A program made the position numbers and the translations under genes. This document shows positions 7,100-11,868 of a DNA stretch of 11,868 nucleotides, piece by piece. Numbering within the stretch: the first letter of the stretch is position 1; every line of letters starts with the position of its first letter. The notes under the pieces were generated by a model that was given only the letters and a program-made list of their open reading frames with translations, did not search any database and was not told the origin of the DNA. The stretch is from Verrucomicrobiia bacterium. GTDB lineage: Bacteria > Verrucomicrobiota > Verrucomicrobiia > Verrucomicrobiales > Akkermansiaceae. The DNA lies in the NCBI GenBank assembly GCA_947460915.1, contig CANHKJ010000069.1:1-11868 (forward strand), read 5' to 3'.

Positions 7100-7143
7100 A
7101 ATTTGGCTTTTTTTGTGAGCCACGAGCCTCAAAAAATAAGGAG

Positions 7144-7166
7144 AAGGGATTTTCAATCCCTTTTTT
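7144..7166 (+). terminator. Orphan hairpin with plus-strand T run
   Basis: AAGGGATT (7144-7151) pairs perfectly with AATCCCTT (7155-7162) around a 3-base loop, and the T run continues to 7166. Read on the plus strand it has the form of an intrinsic terminator. No plus-strand gene lies upstream, since both neighbours are on the minus strand. It could end an unannotated small RNA, stop antisense transcription, or be an untranscribed or minus-strand structure upstream of rpsN. Confidence 0.45.
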
Positions 7167-7249
7167 CATCAAGATCGGAAACCAACAAACTCTGCTTCAA
7201 ATGCCAAGATAATCATCAACGCTGTCCCCTCCAGATTACTCTCTCCAAC

Positions 7250-7276
7250 TTTTTTCTTCGATTTCAGAAGAAAAAA
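7250..7276. repeat. T/A-rich inverted repeat overlapping the trxB terminator tail
   Basis: TTTTTTCTTC (7250-7259) and GAAGAAAAAA (7267-7276) are perfect 10-bp inverted copies around a 7-base loop. The right arm is also the template of the U tract of the trxB terminator. It may help to make termination work in both directions. Confidence 0.6.
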
Positions 7277-7305
7277 ACGCCCCGAGAGACGAGCTCGCGG
7301 GGCGT
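7271..7305 (-). terminator. Intrinsic terminator of trxB
   Basis: On the minus strand ACGCCCCG (7305-7298) and CGGGGCGT (7284-7277) form a perfect 8-bp GC-rich stem. The loop is 13 bases and can form a further GAG/CTC pairing. A run of T residues (7276-7271) follows directly. It begins 22 bases after the trxB stop and is the clearest terminator in the window. Confidence 0.9.
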
Positions 7306-7327
7306 GGGGAAATGATTTTAGCTTTGA

Positions 7328-8257
7328 TTACCCTTCGTGATCGGCGAGGTAGCGTTCGGCTTCGAGAGCTGCGGCGCATCCTTGTCCCGCAGCAGTGATG
7401 GCTTGACGATAGAAGTGGTCGGCCACGTCACCCGCGGCAAAAAGTCCGGGCGTTTTGGTCGAGGTGCGACCAGGATTTTGCAAAATGTAGCCGTTTTCGT
7501 CGAGATCGACGAGTCCTTCGAGGAAGCTGCTGTTTGGCACGTGGCCGATGGCGACGAAGACGCACTTGACCTCGACTTCGCTTTCTTCGCCGTTGACGAG
7601 ATTTTTCAGCTTGATTGCGCGCATTTCTCCTTTTTCGTCGGTGAGATACTCACTAACGCCCGAATTCCACAAGGGTTCGATTTTGGGATTTGCCAAGGCA
7701 CGTTCGGCCATGATTTTGGAGGCCCGCAATTCATCGCGACGGTGTACTAAATAGACTTTGCTGGCAAAACGTGTGAGGAATCCGGCTTCTTCGCAAGCGC
7801 TGTCGCCGCCACCGATTACGGCTACGGGAACATCAGGATAAAAGGCTCCGTCGCAGGTGGCGCACGATGTCAGACCACGACCGATGAGTGATTTTTCGTT
7901 TGGCAGGCCTAGGTGGCGTGGTGCAGCGCCGGTTGCAACGATCACCGTTTTCGCTTCATGTGTGGCACTGCCAGTTTTCACCGCGAAAGTGCCATCGTCG
8001 CGACGCGTTACGGATTCGACCATTTCATAGGCGATGCGGCTGCCAAATTTCTCGGCCTGAGTCTGCATGCGCATCATCAAATCTGGACCCATGATGCCAT
8101 CGGGGTGACCGGGAAAATTTTCCACTTCGGTGGTGGTTGTGAGCTGTCCGCCAGGCTGCGTGCCCGAAAGCATGAGCGGTTTGAGATTGGCGCGAGCAGT
8201 GTAAATAGCAGCAGTGTAACCTGCGCATCCGGTTCCGATGATGATAACGTCTTCCAT
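7328..8257 (-). CDS. trxB: Thioredoxin reductase (NADPH)
   Basis: Thioredoxin reductase transfers electrons from NADPH through FAD and a redox-active disulfide to thioredoxin in the cytoplasm. The 309 residues are the standard length of the low-molecular-weight bacterial enzyme. The FAD-binding motif is GTGCAGYTAA (8-17). The active-site CATC has C132 and C135 within SCATCDGAF. The NADPH-binding GGGDSACEEA (149-158) and HRRDELRAS (172-180) motifs follow. The C-terminal FAD segment GLFAAGDVADHFYRQAITAAGQGC is also intact. The ATG at 8257 begins directly with the first beta strand (MEDVIIIGTG) and a good promoter lies just upstream, so the start is secure. A GC-rich terminator follows the stop, so trxB is probably transcribed alone. 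It is divergent from the DUF3127 gene, with both promoters packed into the 144-base intergenic region. No thioredoxin gene is seen nearby. Confidence 0.97.
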   Translation of the reverse strand: MEDVIIIGTGCAGYTAAIYTARANLKPLMLSGTQPGGQLTTTTEVENFPGHPDGIMGPDLMMRMQTQAEKFGSRIAYEMVESVTRRDDGTFAVKTGSATHEAKTVIVATGAAPRHLGLPNEKSLIGRGLTSCATCDGAFYPDVPVAVIGGGDSACEEAGFLTRFASKVYLVHRRDELRASKIMAERALANPKIEPLWNSGVSEYLTDEKGEMRAIKLKNLVNGEESEVEVKCVFVAIGHVPNSSFLEGLVDLDENGYILQNPGRTSTKTPGLFAAGDVADHFYRQAITAAGQGCAAALEAERYLADHEG

Positions 8258-8271
8258 GATTGTGTGGCAGG

Positions 8272-8299
8272 ATTATCGGTGGCGGCGCGGATTTGTCAA
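8272..8299 (-). promoter_or_regulatory. trxB promoter
   Basis: On the minus strand a consensus TTGACA (8299-8294), a 16-base spacer and GATAAT (8277-8272, 5 of 6 matches) end 14 bases before the trxB ATG. The expected leader is about 7-8 bases, too short for a normal Shine-Dalgarno sequence. Confidence 0.65.
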
Positions 8300-8367
8300 T
8301 GTTTGGAGAATTTTGGTGTGAGTTTTTCGTTTTCTATCTGGCGATCCTATTCATCCCTAGAATCGCG

Positions 8368-8395
8368 TTGACATTGGCTAGGTGCTTCGTAAAAT
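8368..8395 (+). promoter_or_regulatory. Promoter of the DUF3127 gene, leaderless type
   Basis: A consensus TTGACA (8368-8373), a 16-base spacer and TAAAAT (8390-8395, 5 of 6 matches) end exactly 6 bases before the ATG at 8402. Transcription start at the usual distance from the -10 box would fall on the A of the start codon. This is the best example of the leaderless arrangement in the window. Confidence 0.7.
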
Positions 8396-8401
8396 CGCTG
8401 C

Positions 8402-8830
8402 ATGTACGAGGCACAAGGCAGTATGAAATGGATTGGTGAGACGCAATCATTCGCGAGCGGATTCACCAAACGGGAATTTGTTGTCACCACAGCACATGAC
8501 AAATACCCGCAAGACATCAAATTCGAGGTCGTGAAGGACAAGTGCCCCGTGCTCGATCAATTCAGCGTCGGTCAAGATGTGACCGTGAGTTTTGACATTC
8601 GCGGCAATGAATACAACGGCAAGTATTACGTCAACCTCGCTTGCTGGAAGCTTCAAGCAGGTGGTGGCGATGGTGCTGCGCCTGCTCCTCGTCGGGCCGC
8701 CGCTGGTGGTTCAGCTCCCGCAGCAGGAGGTCGTGGCGGCTATGCCCCGGCGGCTTCGCGCAATGCCGAGCCATCGCCCGAAGACTTGCGCAATGAGTCA
8801 GACTTCGATGACGATGATGTTCCGTTCTGA
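8402..8830 (+). CDS. DUF3127 OB-fold-like protein with SSB-type C-terminal tail
   Basis: This is a 142-residue cytoplasmic protein. Residues 1 to about 85 resemble the DUF3127 family: an opening like MYEAQG, FTKREFVV (21-28), YPQDIKFE (35-42) and VTVSFDIRGNEYNGKYYVNLACW (60-82), a pattern of short strands consistent with an OB fold. Residues 86 to about 125 are a Gly/Ala/Pro-rich, low-complexity linker with scattered arginines. The last residues, SDFDDDDVPF, closely match the acidic tip of bacterial SSB (DFDDDIPF in E. coli), through which SSB recruits DNA repair and replication proteins. The layout of OB domain, flexible linker and acidic tip is therefore that of SSB, although the domain is not the classical SSB sequence. 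A role in single-stranded DNA or RNA binding is inferred. The first ATG fits the family N-terminus and the promoter; ATG 8423 has a weak AAGG upstream but would remove the first strand. Confidence 0.85.
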   Translation: MYEAQGSMKWIGETQSFASGFTKREFVVTTAHDKYPQDIKFEVVKDKCPVLDQFSVGQDVTVSFDIRGNEYNGKYYVNLACWKLQAGGGDGAAPAPRRAAAGGSAPAAGGRGGYAPAASRNAEPSPEDLRNESDFDDDDVPF

Positions 8831-8844
8831 TCTCTCAGCGGAAA

Positions 8845-9162
8845 TCATTTCATTGTGATGTTGTGTAGCATGTTTTCAAGAAGCTGAGCGCGTTGCTTGG
8901 TGATGGACATGCGCATTTCCGCGTGAATCGGAATCCACATGGTGCCCTCCATTTTTTCATGGGTGGTTTCGAGCGATTTCGTTTGGGCATCGCGATAGGA
9001 GATCCACGTGATTTGTGCCGCAATGAGATCGGAGCACTCATCGGCTTTCATGCGCTTCTTGAGTGATTGGTAGGTGGTGTTGAGCTTTTTGTCCCACTGT
9101 TCTTCAGCGATCATAGAAAAAATGCAGACGAGGCTAACAAAAGAATTACGAATGTAATTCAT
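8845..9162 (-). CDS. LprI/DUF1311-like secreted small protein
   Basis: This is a 105-residue protein with a signal peptide (about residues 1-19, ending SMIA) and one helical domain. The stretch LNTTYQSLKKRM (27-38), then AAQITWISYRDAQ (48-60) with W53, Y56, R57 and D58, and a closing TKQRAQLLENML (88-99) follow the pattern of the DUF1311 family. That family includes the lysozyme inhibitor LprI of Mycobacterium. In many members the residue after YRDA is a cysteine in a disulfide; here it is Q60, and C43 is the only cysteine in the mature part, so the usual disulfide is missing. Lysozyme inhibition is therefore uncertain. The protein should act in the periplasm. It converges with the DUF3127 gene, 14 bases apart, with no terminator seen between them. 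I found no convincing promoter or Shine-Dalgarno sequence upstream of the ATG at 9162. Confidence 0.75.
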   Translation of the reverse strand: MNYIRNSFVSLVCIFSMIAEEQWDKKLNTTYQSLKKRMKADECSDLIAAQITWISYRDAQTKSLETTHEKMEGTMWIPIHAEMRMSITKQRAQLLENMLHNITMK

Positions 9163-9283
9163 AACGTTGATCTGTAATTTTTCTTAACGAGGGGGAAGCA
9201 GGAAGTTTTTAGATGAGGGCAATTGTTCAGTATGATTCATTTTTGAGCCAAGGCATGGTGTTGTTTGATTGCTCGCTATTTGC

Positions 9284-9312
9284 TTGATTTGGTCGGTGGG
9301 GCGGGATACACT
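9284..9312 (+). promoter_or_regulatory. Candidate promoter of the potassium-uptake genes
   Basis: TTGATT (9284-9289), a 17-base spacer and TACACT (9307-9312) each match the consensus at 4 of 6 positions. The -10 box ends 5 bases before an in-frame GTG at 9318. A TTG at 9312 lies within the -10 box and is an unlikely start. Confidence 0.4.
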
Positions 9313-9317
9313 TGTGC

Positions 9318-11072
9318 GTGCCTTGGACCGCGAAGCAGGTGAGTTTGGATGACCGACATGTTTGGTCGGGCCGGTTGTTGGTGATTGCCTCTTTTTGTGG
9401 GTTGTTCGCCTTGATCACGTTGGTTTGGGAAATCGGTTGGCCGGTCGATAAGTCGGTATTGCAAGTCATTCGTGGCATTACCTGGGGCATGGTGATTGTT
9501 GCTGCGTTGGCTGAGATTGGCTTGATGCTTTTAGTCAATAAGCGACAGCATTTGTTGCGAGGCTTGCTGTTGTTGGTCATGCCGCTGTTTGCGTTTATGC
9601 AGATGTGCATGGGCGATACGCTGTGGCCGATCCTTGATGTCGTTTTTCCGAAAAAATCGGTGCCTTACATTGCGATGGGGGTGGTGCAGTTAACTTTGAT
9701 TTTGCCTCTAGTGGTAAGAACGATTCGCAAGATGCGCGATCAATCATGGTTCAATCGTTTGCCGCCGGGATTGATTGGTTTGTTGAGTTTTGCGTTGGCG
9801 ATTTTGTTAGGCACTTGTTTGTTGATGACACCGAATGCTACGGAGGGAGGGATCAAGTGGATCGATGCTTTATTCACCAGTACCAGTGCGGTTTGTGTGA
9901 CGGGGCTATCGACACTGAATGTGGAAACGCAATTTACGTTTACGGGACAAGCGATCATCTTGGTGTTGATTCAAATTGGCGGCCTCGGTGTGATGACGCT
10001 TACGTATTTCTTGGCGCTGATTGCGGGGCAGGGGATCAATTTGCGCGATCGCGTTGCATTGCGTGATTTGCTGAGCGAGGACAATCTCGGGCAGGTGGGG
10101 AATTTCGTGTGGCACATTGTCGGCGCGACTTTGTTGATCGAGTTGGTGGGGATTTTGCTGCTGCATCATTTTTGGCAGGACACGCACATGCGGTCGTCGC
10201 AGTTGTGGTGGGATTGTGTGTTTCATGGAATTTCGGCATTCTGCAATGCTGGATTTTCGACCTATGGTGATGGCTTGATGCATGCATCGGTGAAGGACAA
10301 TCATGCGGTGCACTCAGTGATCATGGTGTTGATTGTGTTAGGTGGCTTCGGCTTTGCTTTGTTCACGGAATTATCGCGCTACATCACGGCGCAAATTCGC
10401 CGCAAGTGGACGGGGGAAATGCGCGCGCTGCCTCGCTTGAGTGTGCATTGTCGATTGGCTACGGTGACGACATTTTTCCTGTTGTTGTTTGGGATGATTG
10501 GCTTTGCGATCTCTGGCAATGGTTGGTGGGAGGCGTTGTTTAACTCGGTGTCGTGTCGGACGGCCGGATTCAACATCACGAATTTCGGTGGTCATGGTGC
10601 CGCGGCCTTGGTGGTGGCCTGTGTGTTGATGGCAGTTGGCGGAAATCCTGGCGGCACAGCTGGTGGTATCAAGACGACGACATTTGCGATCATTTTGTTA
10701 GAAGCAAAACGTTTGTTGTTAGGTCAGCGCGATTTGGTGATGTGGGATCGACGAGCCTCACGTGATGCGGTGGAGCGAAGCTTTGTGACCTTGATTTTGT
10801 GCGTAATGTGGATCGCAGTGGCATCGGTTTGCGTCGGCATCGGGAATCCGTTGGCGGCAGCGGGTGATGTGATTTTTGAAGTGATCAGCGCCTTTGGTAC
10901 GGTAGGATTGACACGCGGACTTACCTCGCAGTTGAGTGATTTTTCCAAAGTGGTGATCATTGTGACGATGTTTGCGGGCCGGATTGGGATTTTGACATTT
11001 GCGATGACTTTGTCTGGCACGCATAAGCCATCGAACGTGCGATTGCCCGAGGCGCGGGTGCCATTGGGTTAA
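9318..11072 (+). CDS. TrkH/KtrB-family potassium uptake membrane protein with N-terminal membrane extension
   Basis: This is the pore-forming subunit of a Trk/Ktr potassium uptake system in the inner membrane. Counting from GTG 9318 (584 residues), the four selectivity-filter loops are visible: VCVTGL with G196, FCNAGF with G312, CRTAGF with G417 and FGTVGL with G530, each with the expected filter glycine. The ending MFAGRIGILTFAM is also typical. The core starts near residue 150. Before it is an extension with about four hydrophobic spans (roughly 20-39, 53-74, 78-97 and 115-135), making the protein about 140 residues longer than Bacillus KtrB. The start is not certain: TTG 9312, GTG 9318, GTG 9339 and TTG 9345 are all in frame, and no ATG is available near the beginning. 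GTG 9318 is chosen from its distance to a promoter-like sequence. The RCK partner gene follows 32 bases downstream, so the two probably form an operon. Confidence 0.9.
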   Translation: MPWTAKQVSLDDRHVWSGRLLVIASFCGLFALITLVWEIGWPVDKSVLQVIRGITWGMVIVAALAEIGLMLLVNKRQHLLRGLLLLVMPLFAFMQMCMGDTLWPILDVVFPKKSVPYIAMGVVQLTLILPLVVRTIRKMRDQSWFNRLPPGLIGLLSFALAILLGTCLLMTPNATEGGIKWIDALFTSTSAVCVTGLSTLNVETQFTFTGQAIILVLIQIGGLGVMTLTYFLALIAGQGINLRDRVALRDLLSEDNLGQVGNFVWHIVGATLLIELVGILLLHHFWQDTHMRSSQLWWDCVFHGISAFCNAGFSTYGDGLMHASVKDNHAVHSVIMVLIVLGGFGFALFTELSRYITAQIRRKWTGEMRALPRLSVHCRLATVTTFFLLLFGMIGFAISGNGWWEALFNSVSCRTAGFNITNFGGHGAAALVVACVLMAVGGNPGGTAGGIKTTTFAIILLEAKRLLLGQRDLVMWDRRASRDAVERSFVTLILCVMWIAVASVCVGIGNPLAAAGDVIFEVISAFGTVGLTRGLTSQLSDFSKVVIIVTMFAGRIGILTFAMTLSGTHKPSNVRLPEARVPLG

Positions 11073-11104
11073 GAGGAAAATTTTTACGATAGAAACAAAA
11101 GATT

Positions 11105-11779
11105 ATGAACTTTGTTATTTTAGGATTAGGAGCATTTGGAACAAGCATCGCGCGCGAGTTAGCGCATTCGGGGCATCAAGTGATGGCGATCGATAACGAT
11201 GAAGCGCATGTGGATTCGGTGAAAGATGTGGTAACGCTGGCCGTGCAAGGCGATGCGACCGATCGTAAAGTTTTGTTAGAGCTTGGCGTTGCAAAAGCGG
11301 ATGTGGCGATTGTGGCGGTGGGCGAAAATTTCGAGGCCAGTCTGATGATGACGGCGCACCTGCAGAAGATTGGCGTTAAGCGAATTTATACGCGAGTATT
11401 TCATGAGGTGCAGGAGCAGTTGCTGGATATGATGCAAGTGAGTGGAAAGATCCGCGTGGAGGCTCTTGCTGCGGAATTGTTTGCGCGCCATGTTTCGAAC
11501 CAAGCCTTTTTGCGGCACTTTGTTGTCGATTCGACGCATGCGGTGGTGGAACTGTTGTGTCCAGAATTTCTCGTGGGCGTGACATTGCTCGGTTCATCGC
11601 TACGCAGCAAACATGGCTTGAATTTGGTAACGGTGCGACGAGCCAAGCATGAAGATCAATTGCCTGAAGATGTTCCAGTGATCGGCGGATTGCCGGGGCC
11701 GGATTTCGTTTTTCAAGCGGGCGACCGATTGGTGGTTTACGGATTGGAAAAAGACATTGAAAAATTCACTACTGTTTGA
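11105..11779 (+). CDS. KtrA/TrkA-family RCK regulatory subunit of potassium uptake
   Basis: This is a 224-residue cytoplasmic protein that gates the neighbouring TrkH/KtrB pore in response to bound nucleotide. Residues 1 to about 135 are an RCK N domain (Rossmann fold) with the glycine motif GLGAFG (G7, G9, G12), the acidic end of strand 2 (AIDND, D30) and GDATD at 49-53. Residues about 140-224 resemble an RCK C domain, ending with GDRLVVYGLEKDIEKF. A single RCK unit of this size is the KtrA type rather than the double-length E. coli TrkA. The ATG at 11105 begins right at the first beta strand and is secure. No clear Shine-Dalgarno sequence is seen: a GAGGAAAA lies about 24 bases upstream, too far to be normal. 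A TACGAT 14 bases before the ATG could be an internal -10 box but has no good -35 partner. Co-transcription with the pore gene is likely. Confidence 0.93.
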   Translation: MNFVILGLGAFGTSIARELAHSGHQVMAIDNDEAHVDSVKDVVTLAVQGDATDRKVLLELGVAKADVAIVAVGENFEASLMMTAHLQKIGVKRIYTRVFHEVQEQLLDMMQVSGKIRVEALAAELFARHVSNQAFLRHFVVDSTHAVVELLCPEFLVGVTLLGSSLRSKHGLNLVTVRRAKHEDQLPEDVPVIGGLPGPDFVFQAGDRLVVYGLEKDIEKFTTV

Positions 11780-11806
11780 CAGATGCAGGGTGGGATTGCG
11801 TATGAT
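11776..11806 (+). promoter_or_regulatory. Candidate promoter of the last partial gene, overlapping the ktrA-like stop
   Basis: A consensus TTGACA (11776-11781) includes the TGA stop of the RCK gene. TATGAT (11801-11806, 5 of 6 matches) follows after 19 bases, a longer spacer than usual. The -10 box ends 7 bases before the ATG at 11814, again predicting little or no leader. Confidence 0.5.
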
Positions 11807-11813
11807 GTGGGTC

Positions 11814-11868
11814 ATGCAAAAACCCATCTTGTTTCTTTTGATTTCCTGCTCTCTCAGTTTCGCAGTCC
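11814..11868 (+). CDS. N-terminus of an exported protein or lipoprotein, cut by window edge
   Basis: An ATG at 11814 opens a frame to the window edge (18 codons). The peptide starts MQKPILFLLISC and continues SLSFAV. One basic residue followed by a hydrophobic stretch is typical of a signal peptide. LISC at residues 9-12 fits a lipobox with C12 as the lipidation site, although cleavage further on after SFA would also fit a normal secreted protein. The promoter-like sequence 7 bases upstream supports this start. Nothing can be said about the function of the mature protein. Confidence 0.6.
   Translation, partial: MQKPILFLLISCSLSFAV

Larger units (their letters stand above)
7014..7327. other. 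314-base gene-free region between trxB and rpsN
   Basis: No credible gene lies here; short open frames have no recognisable protein features. From the trxB side the region holds the trxB terminator (7271-7305), an overlapping T/A-rich inverted repeat (7250-7276), about 80 bases with nothing I can assign, a hairpin with a plus-strand T run (7144-7166), and an AT-rich stretch with two candidate rpsN promoters (7028-7099). Its base composition is more AT-rich than that of the flanking genes. Confidence 0.7.

Noticed and set aside
7105..7127. TGGCT/AGCCA short repeats around 7105-7127 as a possible operator
   Set aside because: The arms are only 5 bases in an AT-rich region, which is expected by chance.
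7913..8371. 152-codon open frame on the plus strand opposite trxB
   Set aside because: It is antisense to highly conserved trxB coding sequence and the divergent promoters, and its translation shows no recognisable domain.
9906..10313. 135-codon minus-strand open frame inside the TrkH/KtrB gene
   Set aside because: The translation is rich in His, Gln and Arg, typical of the complement of a hydrophobic membrane-protein gene, and the sense frame is certain.

Overview
The window looks like an ordinary chromosomal stretch of a Gram-negative bacterium, most likely a member of the Verrucomicrobiota. The reasons are a DUF3127 protein with an SSB-like tail, a TrkH-type transporter with a long membrane extension, and the general gene mix. 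This assignment comes from protein resemblance alone, without a database search. I see no mobile element, phage gene, CRISPR array, tRNA or rRNA.

Layout, left to right. Positions 1-1577 (minus) hold the N-terminal two thirds of RNase R, cut by the window edge. Upstream of it is a DUF2071/YqjF-type gene (minus, about 1637-2374). Divergent from that, 2497-4931 (plus) is a two-gene unit: an MscS-like membrane protein with a periplasmic coiled coil, overlapping by 4 bp a secreted phosphodiester glycosidase (NAGPA domain). Then comes a minus-strand cluster read from right to left: trxB (8257-7328), a stand-alone 89-residue rpsN (7013-6744), an FmdB-type zinc ribbon (6645-6385) and a CNNM/HlyC-CorC membrane protein (6385-4985). 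Divergent from trxB is the DUF3127 OB-fold gene (8402-8830), followed by a convergent LprI-like secreted protein (9162-8845). The right end is a potassium-uptake pair, a TrkH/KtrB pore protein (about 9318-11072) and its RCK regulatory subunit (11105-11779), then the first 18 codons of an exported protein (from 11814).

The most striking signal is regulatory. I read good Shine-Dalgarno sequences almost nowhere. Instead, many genes carry a sigma70-like -35/-10 pair whose -10 box ends only 5-14 bases before the start codon. For rnr, the DUF2071 gene, the DUF3127 gene, the TrkH/KtrB gene and the last partial gene the gap is 5-7 bases, which would put transcription start at or next to the start codon. 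This suggests common leaderless or near-leaderless transcription, and it helps choose start codons.

The second point of interest is the DUF3127 protein. It combines an OB-like domain, a Gly/Ala/Pro-rich linker and an acidic tail ending DDDDVPF, which is the architecture of single-stranded DNA-binding protein. The 314-base gap between trxB and rpsN contains a clear trxB terminator, nested inverted repeats, an unassigned hairpin and candidate rpsN promoters.
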